From Paracoccaceae bacterium (GTDB lineage: Bacteria > Pseudomonadota > Alphaproteobacteria > Rhodobacterales > Rhodobacteraceae), in the NCBI GenBank assembly GCA_016778765.1, contig JADHOV010000015.1:1-60856 (forward strand): DNA of 60,856 nt, given 5' to 3'. This document shows positions 9,069 through 18,245 of this stretch, in pieces. Made by a program: the position numbers and the translations under genes. Under the pieces are notes generated by a model. The model did not search any database, was not told the DNA's origin, and saw nothing but the letters and a program-made list of their open reading frames with translations. Numbering within the stretch: the stretch's first letter is position 1; each line of letters begins with the position of its first letter.

Positions 9069-9998
9069 TTATACCAGCTTTTCAGTTAGTTCGGGCACTG
9101 CTTCAAACAAATCAGCAACAAGCCCGAAATCAGCAACTTGAAAAATAGGCGCTTCTTCATCTTTGTTGATGGCCACGATAATTTTGCTGTCTTTCATTCC
9201 GGCCAAATGCTGGATCGCACCGGAAATTCCAACCGCGACATACAGATCGGGTGCAACCACCTTGCCCGTTTGACCCACTTGCCAATCATTGGGAGCATAC
9301 CCAGAATCAACCGCCGCGCGCGAAGCGCCAACAGCCGCATTCAATTTATCGGCTAAGTTTTCGATCATCGCAAAATCATCTTGGCTGCCAACGCCGCGGC
9401 CGCCAGACACGACCACGCCCGCAGAAGTCAGTTCGGGCCGATCGCTGCTGGCAACCTTATCTTCAATCCATTGTGACAAACCAGGATCAGGCGCAGCTGA
9501 AACATTCTCAACTGCTGCGGCACCAGTGCTACCAACTGCGTCAAAATTTGCAGTTCGCACCGATAACACCTTTTTGGCATCGCCGCTTTTAACCCGTTGA
9601 ATGGCATTGCCGGCATAAATCGGGCGTTCAAACGTATCTGCATCGACCACAGCCGTGATATCGGTGATCACCATCACATCCAATAAGGCCGCAACCCGGG
9701 GTAGAATATTTTTTGCTGAATTTGTTGCCGGAGCAACGAAATGAGAATAATCGCCCGCCAATGAAACAATAAGATCTGCAATCGGTTCCGCAAGGCCATT
9801 TCCATAGGCCGCATCATCCGCGCATAACACTTTGCCTACCCCGTCCAATTGCGCGGCAGCCGAAGCAGCCGCGCCGCAACCCGCTGACGCGCATAAAATC
9901 GTAACATCACCCAAAGCGGTGGCCGCGCGCACCGCTTTTGCAGTGGCATCTACGGCCAGTTCAGTGCCATTCACTTCTGCCAAAAGAAGAACTGCCAT
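9069..9998 (-). CDS. etfA: Electron transfer flavoprotein alpha subunit
   Basis: 309 residues. The C-terminal FAD domain shows [28 protein letters not shown] and a terminal region with [14 protein letters not shown], all typical for EtfA. Together with EtfB it takes electrons from acyl-CoA and other dehydrogenases and passes them to ETF:quinone oxidoreductase. Its start overlaps the etfB stop by one base, so the two subunits are translated together. A terminator follows the gene. Confidence 0.96.
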   Translation of the reverse strand: MAVLLLAEVNGTELAVDATAKAVRAATALGDVTILCASAGCGAAASAAAQLDGVGKVLCADDAAYGNGLAEPIADLIVSLAGDYSHFVAPATNSAKNILPRVAALLDVMVITDITAVVDADTFERPIYAGNAIQRVKSGDAKKVLSVRTANFDAVGSTGAAAVENVSAAPDPGLSQWIEDKVASSDRPELTSAGVVVSGGRGVGSQDDFAMIENLADKLNAAVGASRAAVDSGYAPNDWQVGQTGKVVAPDLYVAVGISGAIQHLAGMKDSKIIVAINKDEEAPIFQVADFGLVADLFEAVPELTEKLV

Positions 9999-10756
9999 TA
10001 TACTGCTCCTGCTTCTTTAAGTTTTTCCACCAGCTCATCGACCGAGCCCACCTTAATCCCGGCCGAACGCGCTTCGGGTTCGCCCGTATTTACAATGCTC
10101 AGGCGCGGCGCGATATCAACGCCCAATTCCGCCGCGGTTTTTTGATCCAAAGGCTTTTTCTTAGCCTTCATTATATTGGGCAGCGAGGCATAGCGAGGCT
10201 CATTCAACCGCAAGTCAACGGTAACGATCGCCGGCATGGTTACTTTAATCGTTTGCAAACCGCCATCGACCTCGCGGGTGACAACCGCGGCATCGCCCTC
10301 AACGCTCAATTCAGATGCAAAGGTGGCCTGTGACCAGCCCAACAGCGCAGCCAGCATTTGACCGGTTGCGTTCATATCATTGTCGATGGCTTGCTTGCCG
10401 CAGAGCACCAAACCCGGCTGCTCTTCCTCCACAATCGCTTTGAGTATTTTTGCCACGGCCAAAGGCTCAATATCTTGATGTACGTCTTCGGCGGCAACCA
10501 CAAGAATTGCGCGATCCGCGCCCATGGCCAAGGCGGTGCGCAAGGTTTCTTGTGCTTTTTCAACGCCAACAGACACCGCGATAATCTCATCTGCCTTGCC
10601 TGCCTCTTTGAGCCGGATTGCTTCCTCAACGGCAATTTCATCAAACGGGTTCATCGACATTTTGACATTGGCCAAATCAACGCCAGACCCATCCGCTTTC
10701 ACGCGCACTTTCACATTATAATCTATTACGCGTTTGACAGGCACCAATACCTTCAT
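9998..10756 (-). CDS. etfB: Electron transfer flavoprotein beta subunit
   Basis: 252 residues beginning [20 protein letters not shown], a standard EtfB start, with the AMP-binding region around GADRAILV and the family signature segment [14 protein letters not shown]...[28 protein letters not shown] near the C-terminus. It binds AMP structurally and forms the ETF heterodimer with EtfA, encoded immediately downstream. A GGAGAT ribosome binding site precedes the ATG. Confidence 0.96.
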   Translation of the reverse strand: MKVLVPVKRVIDYNVKVRVKADGSGVDLANVKMSMNPFDEIAVEEAIRLKEAGKADEIIAVSVGVEKAQETLRTALAMGADRAILVVAAEDVHQDIEPLAVAKILKAIVEEEQPGLVLCGKQAIDNDMNATGQMLAALLGWSQATFASELSVEGDAAVVTREVDGGLQTIKVTMPAIVTVDLRLNEPRYASLPNIMKAKKKPLDQKTAAELGVDIAPRLSIVNTGEPEARSAGIKVGSVDELVEKLKEAGAV

Positions 10757-10906
10757 GGGGAGATCTCCTTCGCAATTTACGCTTTACAGCGTATCACCCA
10801 TCCAAAATCCCACTCGTGATAATCCTATGAGGCCGGAAACGACAGCAAAAAATCGTCACAGTAGGGGCCTAGGACGTCGCGTTTTTATAAAAAAATGCAA
10901 TTTATC

Positions 10907-11479
10907 TTATCTATTCGCACCGGGAACCCATAATATGTCGTCAGCGCCGGCGTTATTGGCGACGCGGCCTGCCACGAAGAACCAATCGCTCAACCGGTTC
11001 AAATACCGCACGGCATCCGGGTTGATCGCTTCCATGGTTGCAAGCTCAACACAAAGGCGCTCTGCACGGCGCGCCACGGTGCGGCACACGTGTAGATGCG
11101 CTGATAACACGCTGCCGCCGGGCAAAATAAAGCTGCGTAAGGGTGAAAGCTTGGCATTTAGAACATCAATTTCATTCTCCAAACGCGTCACTTGCGATCC
11201 CGCCATGCGCAAGGGCGCGTATTCGGCTTCATGATCGCGTTCCATCTCGGGACGGCACAGATCCGCGCCCAAATCAAACAGATCGTTCTGGATCAAGGAA
11301 AGCCATTGCCCCATATCACCATCTGCATGCAACCGGGCAACGCCCACCGTGGCGTTTAACTCATCCACCGTGCCATAGGCATTCACGCGCATGGAATGTT
11401 TGGCCACACGCGTGCCATTGCCCAACGCGGTTTCACCATCATCTCCGGTTTTAGTGTAGATTTTGTTTAAAACAACCAT
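10907..11479 (-). CDS. Corrinoid adenosyltransferase, PduO type
   Basis: 190 residues from the ATG at 11479, which has an AAGGAG site 6 nt upstream. The N-terminal TKTGDDGETALGNG motif (ATP binding) and the RRAERLCV segment are diagnostic of PduO-type ATP:cob(I)alamin adenosyltransferase. It makes the adenosylcobalamin needed, for example, by methylmalonyl-CoA mutase. It lies 10 bp downstream of the HIG1-type gene and 150 bp before etfB on the same strand. Confidence 0.92.
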   Translation of the reverse strand: MVVLNKIYTKTGDDGETALGNGTRVAKHSMRVNAYGTVDELNATVGVARLHADGDMGQWLSLIQNDLFDLGADLCRPEMERDHEAEYAPLRMAGSQVTRLENEIDVLNAKLSPLRSFILPGGSVLSAHLHVCRTVARRAERLCVELATMEAINPDAVRYLNRLSDWFFVAGRVANNAGADDILWVPGANR

Positions 11480-11489
11480 CTCAGTCTCC

Positions 11490-11687
11490 TTAACCCGCAA
11501 AATAAACGAAGAGCAAAATCAACAGCACTGCGATGAATTGCGCAAAAATACGCAAGCGCATCAATTTATTTGCGTATTTACGATTGAATTCACCACCCCG
11601 ACCAAAACCTCCAATGCCAATCATCAAGATGATTGCCACTGCTGCCATAGCTAAAATAACGATAATAAAAAGGGGATCTTGCGCCAT
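11490..11687 (-). CDS. Small two-helix membrane protein, HIG1-domain type
   Basis: About 65 residues: a first hydrophobic helix (FIIVILAMAAVAIILMIGIG), a short basic-glycine loop with GGEFNRKYANKLMRLRI, then a second helix (FAQFIAVLLILLFVYFAG). The GG.FN.K.ANKLMRLRI loop resembles HIG1 (hypoxia-induced gene 1) proteins, which associate with respiratory oxidases. ATG at 11687 is preferred (GGAAA upstream); an in-frame ATG at 11702 would add five residues. It is 10 bp upstream of the adenosyltransferase gene. Function here is unproven. Confidence 0.75.
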   Translation of the reverse strand: MAQDPLFIIVILAMAAVAIILMIGIGGFGRGGEFNRKYANKLMRLRIFAQFIAVLLILLFVYFAG

Positions 11688-11777
11688 ATTCTGTGTTTCC
11701 ATTCTGCCTCACGTTTTATGTAGGCGTCTTCTTCCAAAAAGCGAAGGCCAATCTCCATGATTATGCGTCCCAGCCCC

Positions 11778-12611
11778 TTAACCGCGGGTCAGCAGATAAT
11801 CCAAAGCGCGCTGTGGCAGCAAGCGGCGCATCCAACTGGCCATATAGGTGGGAGCGGTCACATAATAGTTGGCTCTTGGTTTCTTAACGCTGAGCGCGCG
11901 CAGCAGCGTATCGCTGACCGCACTGGCCGGCAATTCAAACTTATCTGGCCCCGCATATTCATACAGACGTTTTACCAAGTGACGTTCATAAAATGCCGCG
12001 CGGGCTGATCCGCGCCAATCAATCCATTTCTCAAAATGTGGAATTGCGTTTTGACGGATATGACTGGTGATCGGCCCGGGTTGAATAAGCACCACGTCAA
12101 TCGGACTATCGCGCATTTCAAGCCGCAAAGTATGCGTCAACCCTTCCAGCGCAAATTTGCTGGCCACATACGCCCCCCGCCATGGCAAGGCAACGAAGCC
12201 CAGCACTGAAGAACAATTGAGAATGCGTCCAGAACCCTGCGCGCGCATGATTGGAATGACCTGGCGGGTTAAATCGTGATATCCAAAGAGATTGGTTTCA
12301 AACAAAGCCGCCAAAGCGGCGCGCGGCAGATCCTCGACCGCGCCGGGGCAGGCAAAAGCGCCATTGTTGAACAAGGCATCAAGGCGCCCATCGGTTTTTT
12401 CGAGCACTTCGTGTAACCCCGATGCGATGGTGGCTTCAAGGCTGTAATCTATTCGCACGCTCTCCAATCCCTCGGCACGCAGACGTGCCACATCATCCGC
12501 TTTCCGGCAGCTGGCAAAAACCCGCCAACCTTCCGCCTGCAGCCGATGCGCCGCATCATAGCCAATGCCGGAGGAACATCCGGTGATGAGAATCGATTTT
12601 TGCTGAATCAT
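11778..12611 (-). CDS. Short-chain dehydrogenase/reductase
   Basis: 277-residue SDR from the ATG at 12611. It has TGCSSGIG (10-17) for NAD(P) binding, the NNG motif (82-84), catalytic Ser134/135 and the YxxxK pair Tyr148/Lys152. The sequence is of the classical type, with a long substrate region that ends in an RRLLPQRALDYLL helix. Substrate unknown. It is the first gene of a minus-strand run and diverges from parC, with about 170 bp between the two starts. Confidence 0.9.
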   Translation of the reverse strand: MIQQKSILITGCSSGIGYDAAHRLQAEGWRVFASCRKADDVARLRAEGLESVRIDYSLEATIASGLHEVLEKTDGRLDALFNNGAFACPGAVEDLPRAALAALFETNLFGYHDLTRQVIPIMRAQGSGRILNCSSVLGFVALPWRGAYVASKFALEGLTHTLRLEMRDSPIDVVLIQPGPITSHIRQNAIPHFEKWIDWRGSARAAFYERHLVKRLYEYAGPDKFELPASAVSDTLLRALSVKKPRANYYVTAPTYMASWMRRLLPQRALDYLLTRG

Positions 12612-12782
12612 TTTTTTATCCGATTTTAACGCGATCACCCTTGCGCATAATTTCTAGAAGGAGGCAATGTTTTTACGGTTCTTACGGCTAACCAAGCAGA
12701 AATGGATGTTTAAAGCAGACCGGTTGAAAAATTATGTCGCAGCCGCTTTACCTGCCAGAACGCAGCGGCTATCACATCATCT

Positions 12783-15107
12783 ATGGATGAAATAACCGAC
12801 GACCCCAATATAGATGGCATCACCTCTGAACCGCTACGGCGGGCGATTGGCGATCGGTATTTAACCTACGCGCTCTCTACGATCATGCATCGCGCCCTGC
12901 CCGATGCCCGCGATGGCTTGAAGCCTGTGCATCGCCGCATCCTTTATGCGATGCGCGAATTGCGCCTCAGCGCAACTGGCGGGTTTCGTAAATCGGCCAA
13001 GATCAGCGGCGATGTGATGGGCAATTATCATCCCCATGGCGATGCTGCGATCTATGATGCGATGGCGCGCTTGGCCCAAGATTTCAATGTGCGTTACACG
13101 CTTGTCGATGGCCAGGGAAATTTTGGTAATATTGACGGCGATAACCCTGCGGCCAGCCGCTATACAGAAGCGCGCATGACCGCAGTTGCCGAAGCACTTT
13201 TGGAAGGTTTGAACGAAAACGCGGTTGATTTTCGCGAAAATTACGATGGCACTTTGAGCGAGCCCGTGGTGCTGCCCGCCAGCTTCCCCAACCTTCTGGC
13301 CAATGGCTCAAGCGGCATCGCGGTTGGCATGGCAACCAATATTCCACCGCACAATATTGCCGAACTTTGCGATGCCTGCTTGCATTTGATCAAAACACCA
13401 GACGCCCGAGACGATACGCTCTTGACCTATGTAAAAGGCCCCGATTTCCCCACCGGTGGCGTGATCGTAGAAACTCCTGAATCGATGGCGCAAGCCTATC
13501 GTAGCGGCCGCGGTTCCTTTCGGTTGCGATGCAAATGGCATGTCGAAGATCTTGGGCGCGGGCAATGGCAAATTGTGATAACGGAAATTCCGTTTCAAGT
13601 TCAAAAATCCAAGTTAATCGAAAAAATCGCTGAATTAATCCAACTGAAAAAGCTACCGATTTTGGGTGATGTGCGCGATGAAAGCGCAGAAGATATCCGC
13701 CTCATCATCGAGCCACGGTCGAAAAACGTCGATCCGGATATGTTGATGGGTATGATGTATCGCAACTCGGATCTGGAAATTCGCTTTGCGATGAACATGA
13801 ATGTCTTGATCGATGGGCTGACCCCAAAAGTTTGCAGCATGAAAGAGGTGTTGCGGGCCTTTTTGGATCACCGCCAAGAGGTGCTTTTGCGCCGTAGCAA
13901 ATACCGAATTGATAAAATAGATCATCGGTTGGAAGTTTTAAACGGCTTGATCATCGCATTTTTGAATCTGGATCGGGTGATCGATATTATCCGCTATGAT
14001 GAGGACCCAAAAGCCGCGCTGATGGCCGAAATCTGGGATCCCTCAAAACCCCGCGCCACCTCTGAGGCCGATTATCGCGGCCCAAATCTTGAACAAATTG
14101 GCAGCCTCAGCGAAGTTCAAGCGGAAGCTATCTTGAACATGCGCCTTCGCTCGTTACGGCGCTTGGAAGAGGTGCAATTGGTGAATGAGCGCGAGGCATT
14201 GACCCTCGAGCGTGCGGGCTTGCAGGCCCTGCTGGATGATACGGCGCTGCAATGGGCGAAAGTGTCCGAAGAAATCAAAGCCACAAAAAAACAATTCGGC
14301 AAAGACTATGCTGGTGGCGCGCGGCGTACGGTTTTTTCAGAAGCACAAGACGTTGAGGATGTGCCGATGGAAGCGATGATCGATCGCGAACCAATCACTG
14401 TTGTCTGCAGCAAAATGGGCTGGATCCGCGCAATGACCGGGCATATCGACCTTGCCCGCGAGCTTAAATTCAAGGATGGCGACGAAAGCGCCTTTATATT
14501 CCACGCAGAAACCACCGATAGGCTTTTGGTCTTTGCCAGCAACGGCCGCTTCTACACAATCTCGGCCGCCAATCTGCCCGGAGGGCGAGGTATGGGCGAG
14601 CCCCTACGGTTGATGATAGATTTGCCCAATGACTGCGAAATACTGGATATTTTAATTCATAAACCCGGGCGCCGATTGTTGGTGGCCTCTTCTGCAGGGG
14701 ATGGGTTTATTGTACCAGAAGACGAAATCATCGCCCAAACGCGCAGCGGCAGACAAGTGCTGAACGTCCGCGGCGATGTCAAGGCAAAGACCTGCTTGCC
14801 GATTGCAGGGGATCACGTCGCGGTTGTGGGTGAAAATCGAAAAGTCTTGGTATTTTCGATTGAAGAGCTTCCCGAAATGAACCGCGGCAAAGGCGTGCGG
14901 CTGCAAAAATATAAAGATGGCGGCCTGTCAGACGTAACCACCTTTGATATGGCCGCGGGTCTCAGCTGGCTAGATCCGGCAGGACGCACGCGCACCGAAA
15001 CGGATCTGCTGGAATGGACCTCAAAACGGGCCAGCGCGGGCCGCATGGCACCGCGCGGATTCCCGCGCGACAACCGCTTTACAAAACCGCCTGCGTCAAA
15101 CGATTAA
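12783..15107 (+). CDS. parC: DNA topoisomerase IV subunit A
   Basis: 774-residue type IIA topoisomerase subunit with LPDARDGLKPVHRRIL near residue 39, the quinolone-determining region HPHGDAAIYDAM (83-94) and the catalytic Tyr127 in SRYTE. The C-terminal beta-pinwheel lacks a GyrA box, pointing to ParC rather than GyrA. The position equivalent to the resistance-associated serine of E. coli ParC is Ala88. It decatenates daughter chromosomes with ParE, which is not in this window. The last 12 bp overlap the convergent glycerate kinase gene. Confidence 0.94.
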   Translation: MDEITDDPNIDGITSEPLRRAIGDRYLTYALSTIMHRALPDARDGLKPVHRRILYAMRELRLSATGGFRKSAKISGDVMGNYHPHGDAAIYDAMARLAQDFNVRYTLVDGQGNFGNIDGDNPAASRYTEARMTAVAEALLEGLNENAVDFRENYDGTLSEPVVLPASFPNLLANGSSGIAVGMATNIPPHNIAELCDACLHLIKTPDARDDTLLTYVKGPDFPTGGVIVETPESMAQAYRSGRGSFRLRCKWHVEDLGRGQWQIVITEIPFQVQKSKLIEKIAELIQLKKLPILGDVRDESAEDIRLIIEPRSKNVDPDMLMGMMYRNSDLEIRFAMNMNVLIDGLTPKVCSMKEVLRAFLDHRQEVLLRRSKYRIDKIDHRLEVLNGLIIAFLNLDRVIDIIRYDEDPKAALMAEIWDPSKPRATSEADYRGPNLEQIGSLSEVQAEAILNMRLRSLRRLEEVQLVNEREALTLERAGLQALLDDTALQWAKVSEEIKATKKQFGKDYAGGARRTVFSEAQDVEDVPMEAMIDREPITVVCSKMGWIRAMTGHIDLARELKFKDGDESAFIFHAETTDRLLVFASNGRFYTISAANLPGGRGMGEPLRLMIDLPNDCEILDILIHKPGRRLLVASSAGDGFIVPEDEIIAQTRSGRQVLNVRGDVKAKTCLPIAGDHVAVVGENRKVLVFSIEELPEMNRGKGVRLQKYKDGGLSDVTTFDMAAGLSWLDPAGRTRTETDLLEWTSKRASAGRMAPRGFPRDNRFTKPPASND

Positions 15108-16352
15108 AAGCGCGCGGAAATCATTCACATTGGTGCCTGTCGGCCCTGGCGAAAATAATTCACCCAAGGCCTCAAAAGCGCTGAACGCATCATTATTGGC
15201 AAGCGAGGCCCTTGGCTGAAGGCCCAGTTTCTGAAGCCGTACCAACGTATCCGGGCCAATAAAGGCCCCAGCATTGCTTTCAGAACCATCAATACCATCA
15301 GTGTCGGCGGCAAAGCCGTAGACGCCTGCCATCCCATCAAGCGCAATGGCCAAAGCCAAAAGAAACTCTGTATTGCGCCCGCCGCGCCCATTGCCCTTTA
15401 ACGTGACGGTGGTTTCCCCGCCTGACAACAATAATACAGGTTTGCGAAACGGCCGATCTCGCAGCGCAATTTCACGTGCCATGGCCGCATGCATGCGGGC
15501 AATATCCGCCGCCTCGCCCTCAATCGCATCAGACAGAACCATCGCGGGTATGCCCAGCGCACTGGCGCGCTGCGCCGCCGCTTCCAGCGATAAGCGCGCA
15601 GATCCAATCAACCGCGCATCATCCCCTTTAAATACGGGATCATCTGGCAAAGGGGCCTGCGCTGTGGCAATCGCGTCACGCATGCGCTTTGGTAAATCAA
15701 GGCGATAATTATCAATTGCCGCCAAGGCTTCTGCAGCCCCGCGATGATCCGGAAGGGTTGGCCCAGAAGCCACTTGCGCCAGATCATCGCCCGGAATATC
15801 GGACAATACCAAAGACAGAACCGGCGCTGGATAAGCCGCCGCCGCAAGCCGCCCGCCCTTGATTTTGCTGAATTGTTTACGCACCGCGTTCATCGAAGAG
15901 ATGGGCGCCCCCGAGGCCAATAAAGCTGCGTTTAAACCCTGTTCATCGGCCAGGGTGAACCCCTCGGGTGGGCAAGGCAACAATGAGGATCCTCCGCCGC
16001 AGATCAACGCCACCACCAAATCATCCGGCGTCAAACCCGCAACCGCATCCAGCAGCGCGGCGCTGGCCCGCTCGCCCGCGGCATCCGGCACAGGATGTGC
16101 AGCCTCCAAAACCGTGATCGACTGACAGGGGGTTGCGTATCCATATCGGGTCACGATAACGCCGGTGACCGGGGCCTCATAAAGCTCTTCAAAGGCAGCG
16201 GCCAATTGCGCGGCGCCTTTTCCAGCCCCCACCACAACCGTTCGGCCCTTCGGCGGGCTCGGCAAATGATGTTTCAGCACCGATTTGGCATCCGCAGCAT
16301 CTACCGCCACCCCAAACAGCGTTTCAAACAGGTTTTTTGGATCTTGTATCAT
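15096..16352 (-). CDS. Glycerate 2-kinase, MOFRL family
   Basis: 418 residues. The N-terminal DUF4147 domain shows VVGAGKGAAQLA and the CGGGSSLLPCP loop; the C-terminal MOFRL domain carries LSGGETTVTL and GGRNTEFLLALA followed by DTDGIDG. Such enzymes phosphorylate D-glycerate to 2-phosphoglycerate in the serine/glyoxylate or hydroxypyruvate route. The gene is convergent with parC (12-bp tail overlap), with the tpa promoter region behind its start. Gene names gckA and ttuD are both used for the family. Confidence 0.9.
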   Translation of the reverse strand: MIQDPKNLFETLFGVAVDAADAKSVLKHHLPSPPKGRTVVVGAGKGAAQLAAAFEELYEAPVTGVIVTRYGYATPCQSITVLEAAHPVPDAAGERASAALLDAVAGLTPDDLVVALICGGGSSLLPCPPEGFTLADEQGLNAALLASGAPISSMNAVRKQFSKIKGGRLAAAAYPAPVLSLVLSDIPGDDLAQVASGPTLPDHRGAAEALAAIDNYRLDLPKRMRDAIATAQAPLPDDPVFKGDDARLIGSARLSLEAAAQRASALGIPAMVLSDAIEGEAADIARMHAAMAREIALRDRPFRKPVLLLSGGETTVTLKGNGRGGRNTEFLLALAIALDGMAGVYGFAADTDGIDGSESNAGAFIGPDTLVRLQKLGLQPRASLANNDAFSAFEALGELFSPGPTGTNVNDFRALLIV

Positions 16353-16691
16353 ACTAATTTGCTAGCCTGAAGGCAGCACAGGGTAAAGAAAGAAAGGCAA
16401 AATAAATTTCAAGCGCAAATCCTAGCGCCAATCCACCTTAGCCTCGCCATGAAAAGACCGCTCAAACGGGGCGATGGTTAAAAACTTTTTTGCATCAAAA
16501 ATCTGCATATTATGGTTTTGTTGACTCGATTCGGAGCCAGCCTTGGGATCTAAACTTCCAAAATTTCAATTTTGGACCTAAAATCAGTTATCAACTGGCC
16601 CTATCGAAAGCCTAAGAATTAGGCTGAATGAACCAAAGAGAAAACAGAGTCCGCCCAGCGATCGGGCGCATATAGAACAAGGAGACGTCAA
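16353..16691. other. Divergent promoter region between glycerate kinase and tpa
   Basis: 339 bp without a gene. The tpa-proximal half contains the candidate TauR operator (16572-16604). A perfect 7-bp inverted repeat (AGCCTAA / TTAGGCT, 16609-16625, 3-nt spacer) follows directly and could be part of the core promoter or another protein site. The ribosome binding site of tpa (AAGGAG) lies at about 16679. Confidence 0.6.
16572..16604 (+). promoter_or_regulatory. Candidate TauR operator upstream of tpa
   Basis: Two direct repeats, TTGGACCTAA (16572-16581) and CTGGCCCTAT (16595-16604), start exactly 23 bp apart. The same pair with the same 23-bp offset occurs before xsc. The motif matches the CTGGACYTAA repeats I recall being described for the TauR activator of Rhodobacter capsulatus. 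The first repeat lies 120 nt before the tpa ATG. Confidence 0.75.
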
Positions 16692-18080
16692 ATGGACGGA
16701 GCGCTTTACGATAACGATATTTCCCATGTGGTCGAAGCTGACCGCGCCCATGTCTGGCATCACCTTATCCAGCACAAACCTTTTGAAACCAATGACCCCC
16801 GGATTATTGTCGAAGGCAAAGGCATTAAGGTTTGGGATCAAAACGGAAAAGAACATATTGACGGTGTCTCTGGCGGCGTCTGGACGGTTAATGTCGGCTA
16901 TGGGCGCGAAAGCATCGCCAACGCGGTACGCGACCAATTGATCAAGCTTAACTATTTTGCTGGCTCTGCGGGGTCGATTCCTGGGGCGCTGTTCTCGGAA
17001 AAACTGATTAGCAAAATGCCAGGTATGAGCCGGGTTTATTATTGCAACTCTGGATCTGAGGCGAATGAAAAAGCCTTTAAAATGGTGCGCCAGATCGCAC
17101 ATAAGCGCTATGGCGGCAAAAAACATAAAATCTTGTATCGTGACCGCGATTATCACGGCACCACCATCGCAACGCTGTCCGCCGGTGGCCAAGATGAGCG
17201 TAACGCCCAATACGGACCCTTTGCGCCTGGATTCATCCGGGTGCCCCATTGCTTGGAATACCGCGCCCAGTGGGATCTGACAGGCGAAGCCTACGGCAAA
17301 CGCGCCGCTGACGCGATTGAGGAGGTGATTTTGGCAGAAGGACCTGAAACCGTTGGCGCCTTGTGCCTTGAGCCCGTGACAGCTGGCGGCGGTATTATCA
17401 CCCCCCCGGAAGGCTATTGGGAACGCGTACAAGAAATATGCATAAAATATGATATTTTGCTGCATATTGATGAAGTTGTCTGCGGCATCGGGCGCACCGG
17501 CACCTGGTTCGGGTATCAAAATTATGGGATCAAACCCGACATGGTTACGATGGCAAAAGGCGTGGCCTCGGGATATGCTGCAATCGCCTGCATGGTCACC
17601 ACCGAAGCCGTTTTCGATATGTTCAAAGATGACGCCGGCGATAAGTTGAATTATTTCCGCGATATTTCAACCTTTGGCGGCTGTACCGCCGGCCCGGCTG
17701 CGGCGATCGAAAATATGCGGATCATCGAAGATGAAAGGCTGCTCGACAATACGCTGGCGATGGGCGCGCATATGATCGAAAACCTAAATGCGTTGGCCGA
17801 AAAACATCCTGTGATCGGTGATGTGCGCGGGAAAGGGTTGTTCTGCGGCGCCGAACTGGTGGCCGACCGCGCCAGCAAAGAACCCGCTGATGAGAAGAAA
17901 GTACAGGCTGTTGTAGCCGATTGTATGGCCCAAGGCGTGATCATCGGAGCCACCAACCGGTCTTTGCCGGGCTTTAATAACTCGCTGTGTTTCAGCCCTG
18001 CGCTCATCGCCACAAAAGACGATATCAACCACATCACCGAGGCGGTTGATCAAGCGCTGGGGCGCGTATTCGCAAGCTAA
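16692..18080 (+). CDS. tpa: Taurine-pyruvate aminotransferase
   Basis: 462-residue class III aminotransferase that transfers the amino group of taurine to pyruvate, giving sulfoacetaldehyde and alanine. The PLP sites are visible: Asp260 in HIDEVVCGIGRTG and the Schiff-base Lys289 in MAKGVASGY; SGSEANEKAFK (120-130) binds the cofactor phosphate. Full-length similarity in feel to known Tpa, plus tauR and xsc next door, supports this over omega-amino acid:pyruvate transaminases. AAGGAGA precedes the ATG. A strong hairpin follows the stop codon. Confidence 0.94.
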   Translation: MDGALYDNDISHVVEADRAHVWHHLIQHKPFETNDPRIIVEGKGIKVWDQNGKEHIDGVSGGVWTVNVGYGRESIANAVRDQLIKLNYFAGSAGSIPGALFSEKLISKMPGMSRVYYCNSGSEANEKAFKMVRQIAHKRYGGKKHKILYRDRDYHGTTIATLSAGGQDERNAQYGPFAPGFIRVPHCLEYRAQWDLTGEAYGKRAADAIEEVILAEGPETVGALCLEPVTAGGGIITPPEGYWERVQEICIKYDILLHIDEVVCGIGRTGTWFGYQNYGIKPDMVTMAKGVASGYAAIACMVTTEAVFDMFKDDAGDKLNYFRDISTFGGCTAGPAAAIENMRIIEDERLLDNTLAMGAHMIENLNALAEKHPVIGDVRGKGLFCGAELVADRASKEPADEKKVQAVVADCMAQGVIIGATNRSLPGFNNSLCFSPALIATKDDINHITEAVDQALGRVFAS

Positions 18081-18099
18081 GCCAGCCCCAAAAGCCATT

Positions 18100-18125
18100 C
18101 TCTTGCCCCAAGTAAGGGGCAAGAG
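18100..18125. promoter_or_regulatory. Perfect intercistronic hairpin after tpa
   Basis: CTCTTGCCCC (18100-18109) and GGGGCAAGAG (18116-18125) form a perfect 10-bp stem with the loop AAGTAA, 20 nt after the tpa stop. There is no T-run, so it is not a classical terminator. It may stabilise the tpa message or limit read-through into tauR. Confidence 0.65.
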
Positions 18126-18235
18126 GCGCGCCATTGGGCCCGCATTTAGGCCAACCGAAATGCGCCCCACGCCTTTTATGCACCGTATGAAAGCGCAGTA
18201 TTCTGCGTTTACCTTTCTGAAAAAAACAGCCTAAA

Positions 18236-18245
18236 CTGGACTTAT
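18236..18245 (+). promoter_or_regulatory. Single TauR-like half-site over the tauR start codon
   Basis: CTGGACTTAT at 18236-18245 matches the repeats found before tpa and xsc and covers the first two bases of the tauR ATG (18244-18246). No partner repeat is seen 23 bp to either side. A bound regulator here could block its own expression. Confidence 0.5.

Noticed and set aside
16584-17519. 311-residue open frame antisense to tpa
   Set aside because: It lies opposite the clear tpa gene; its translation lacks known domains and its length reflects codon bias of the real gene.
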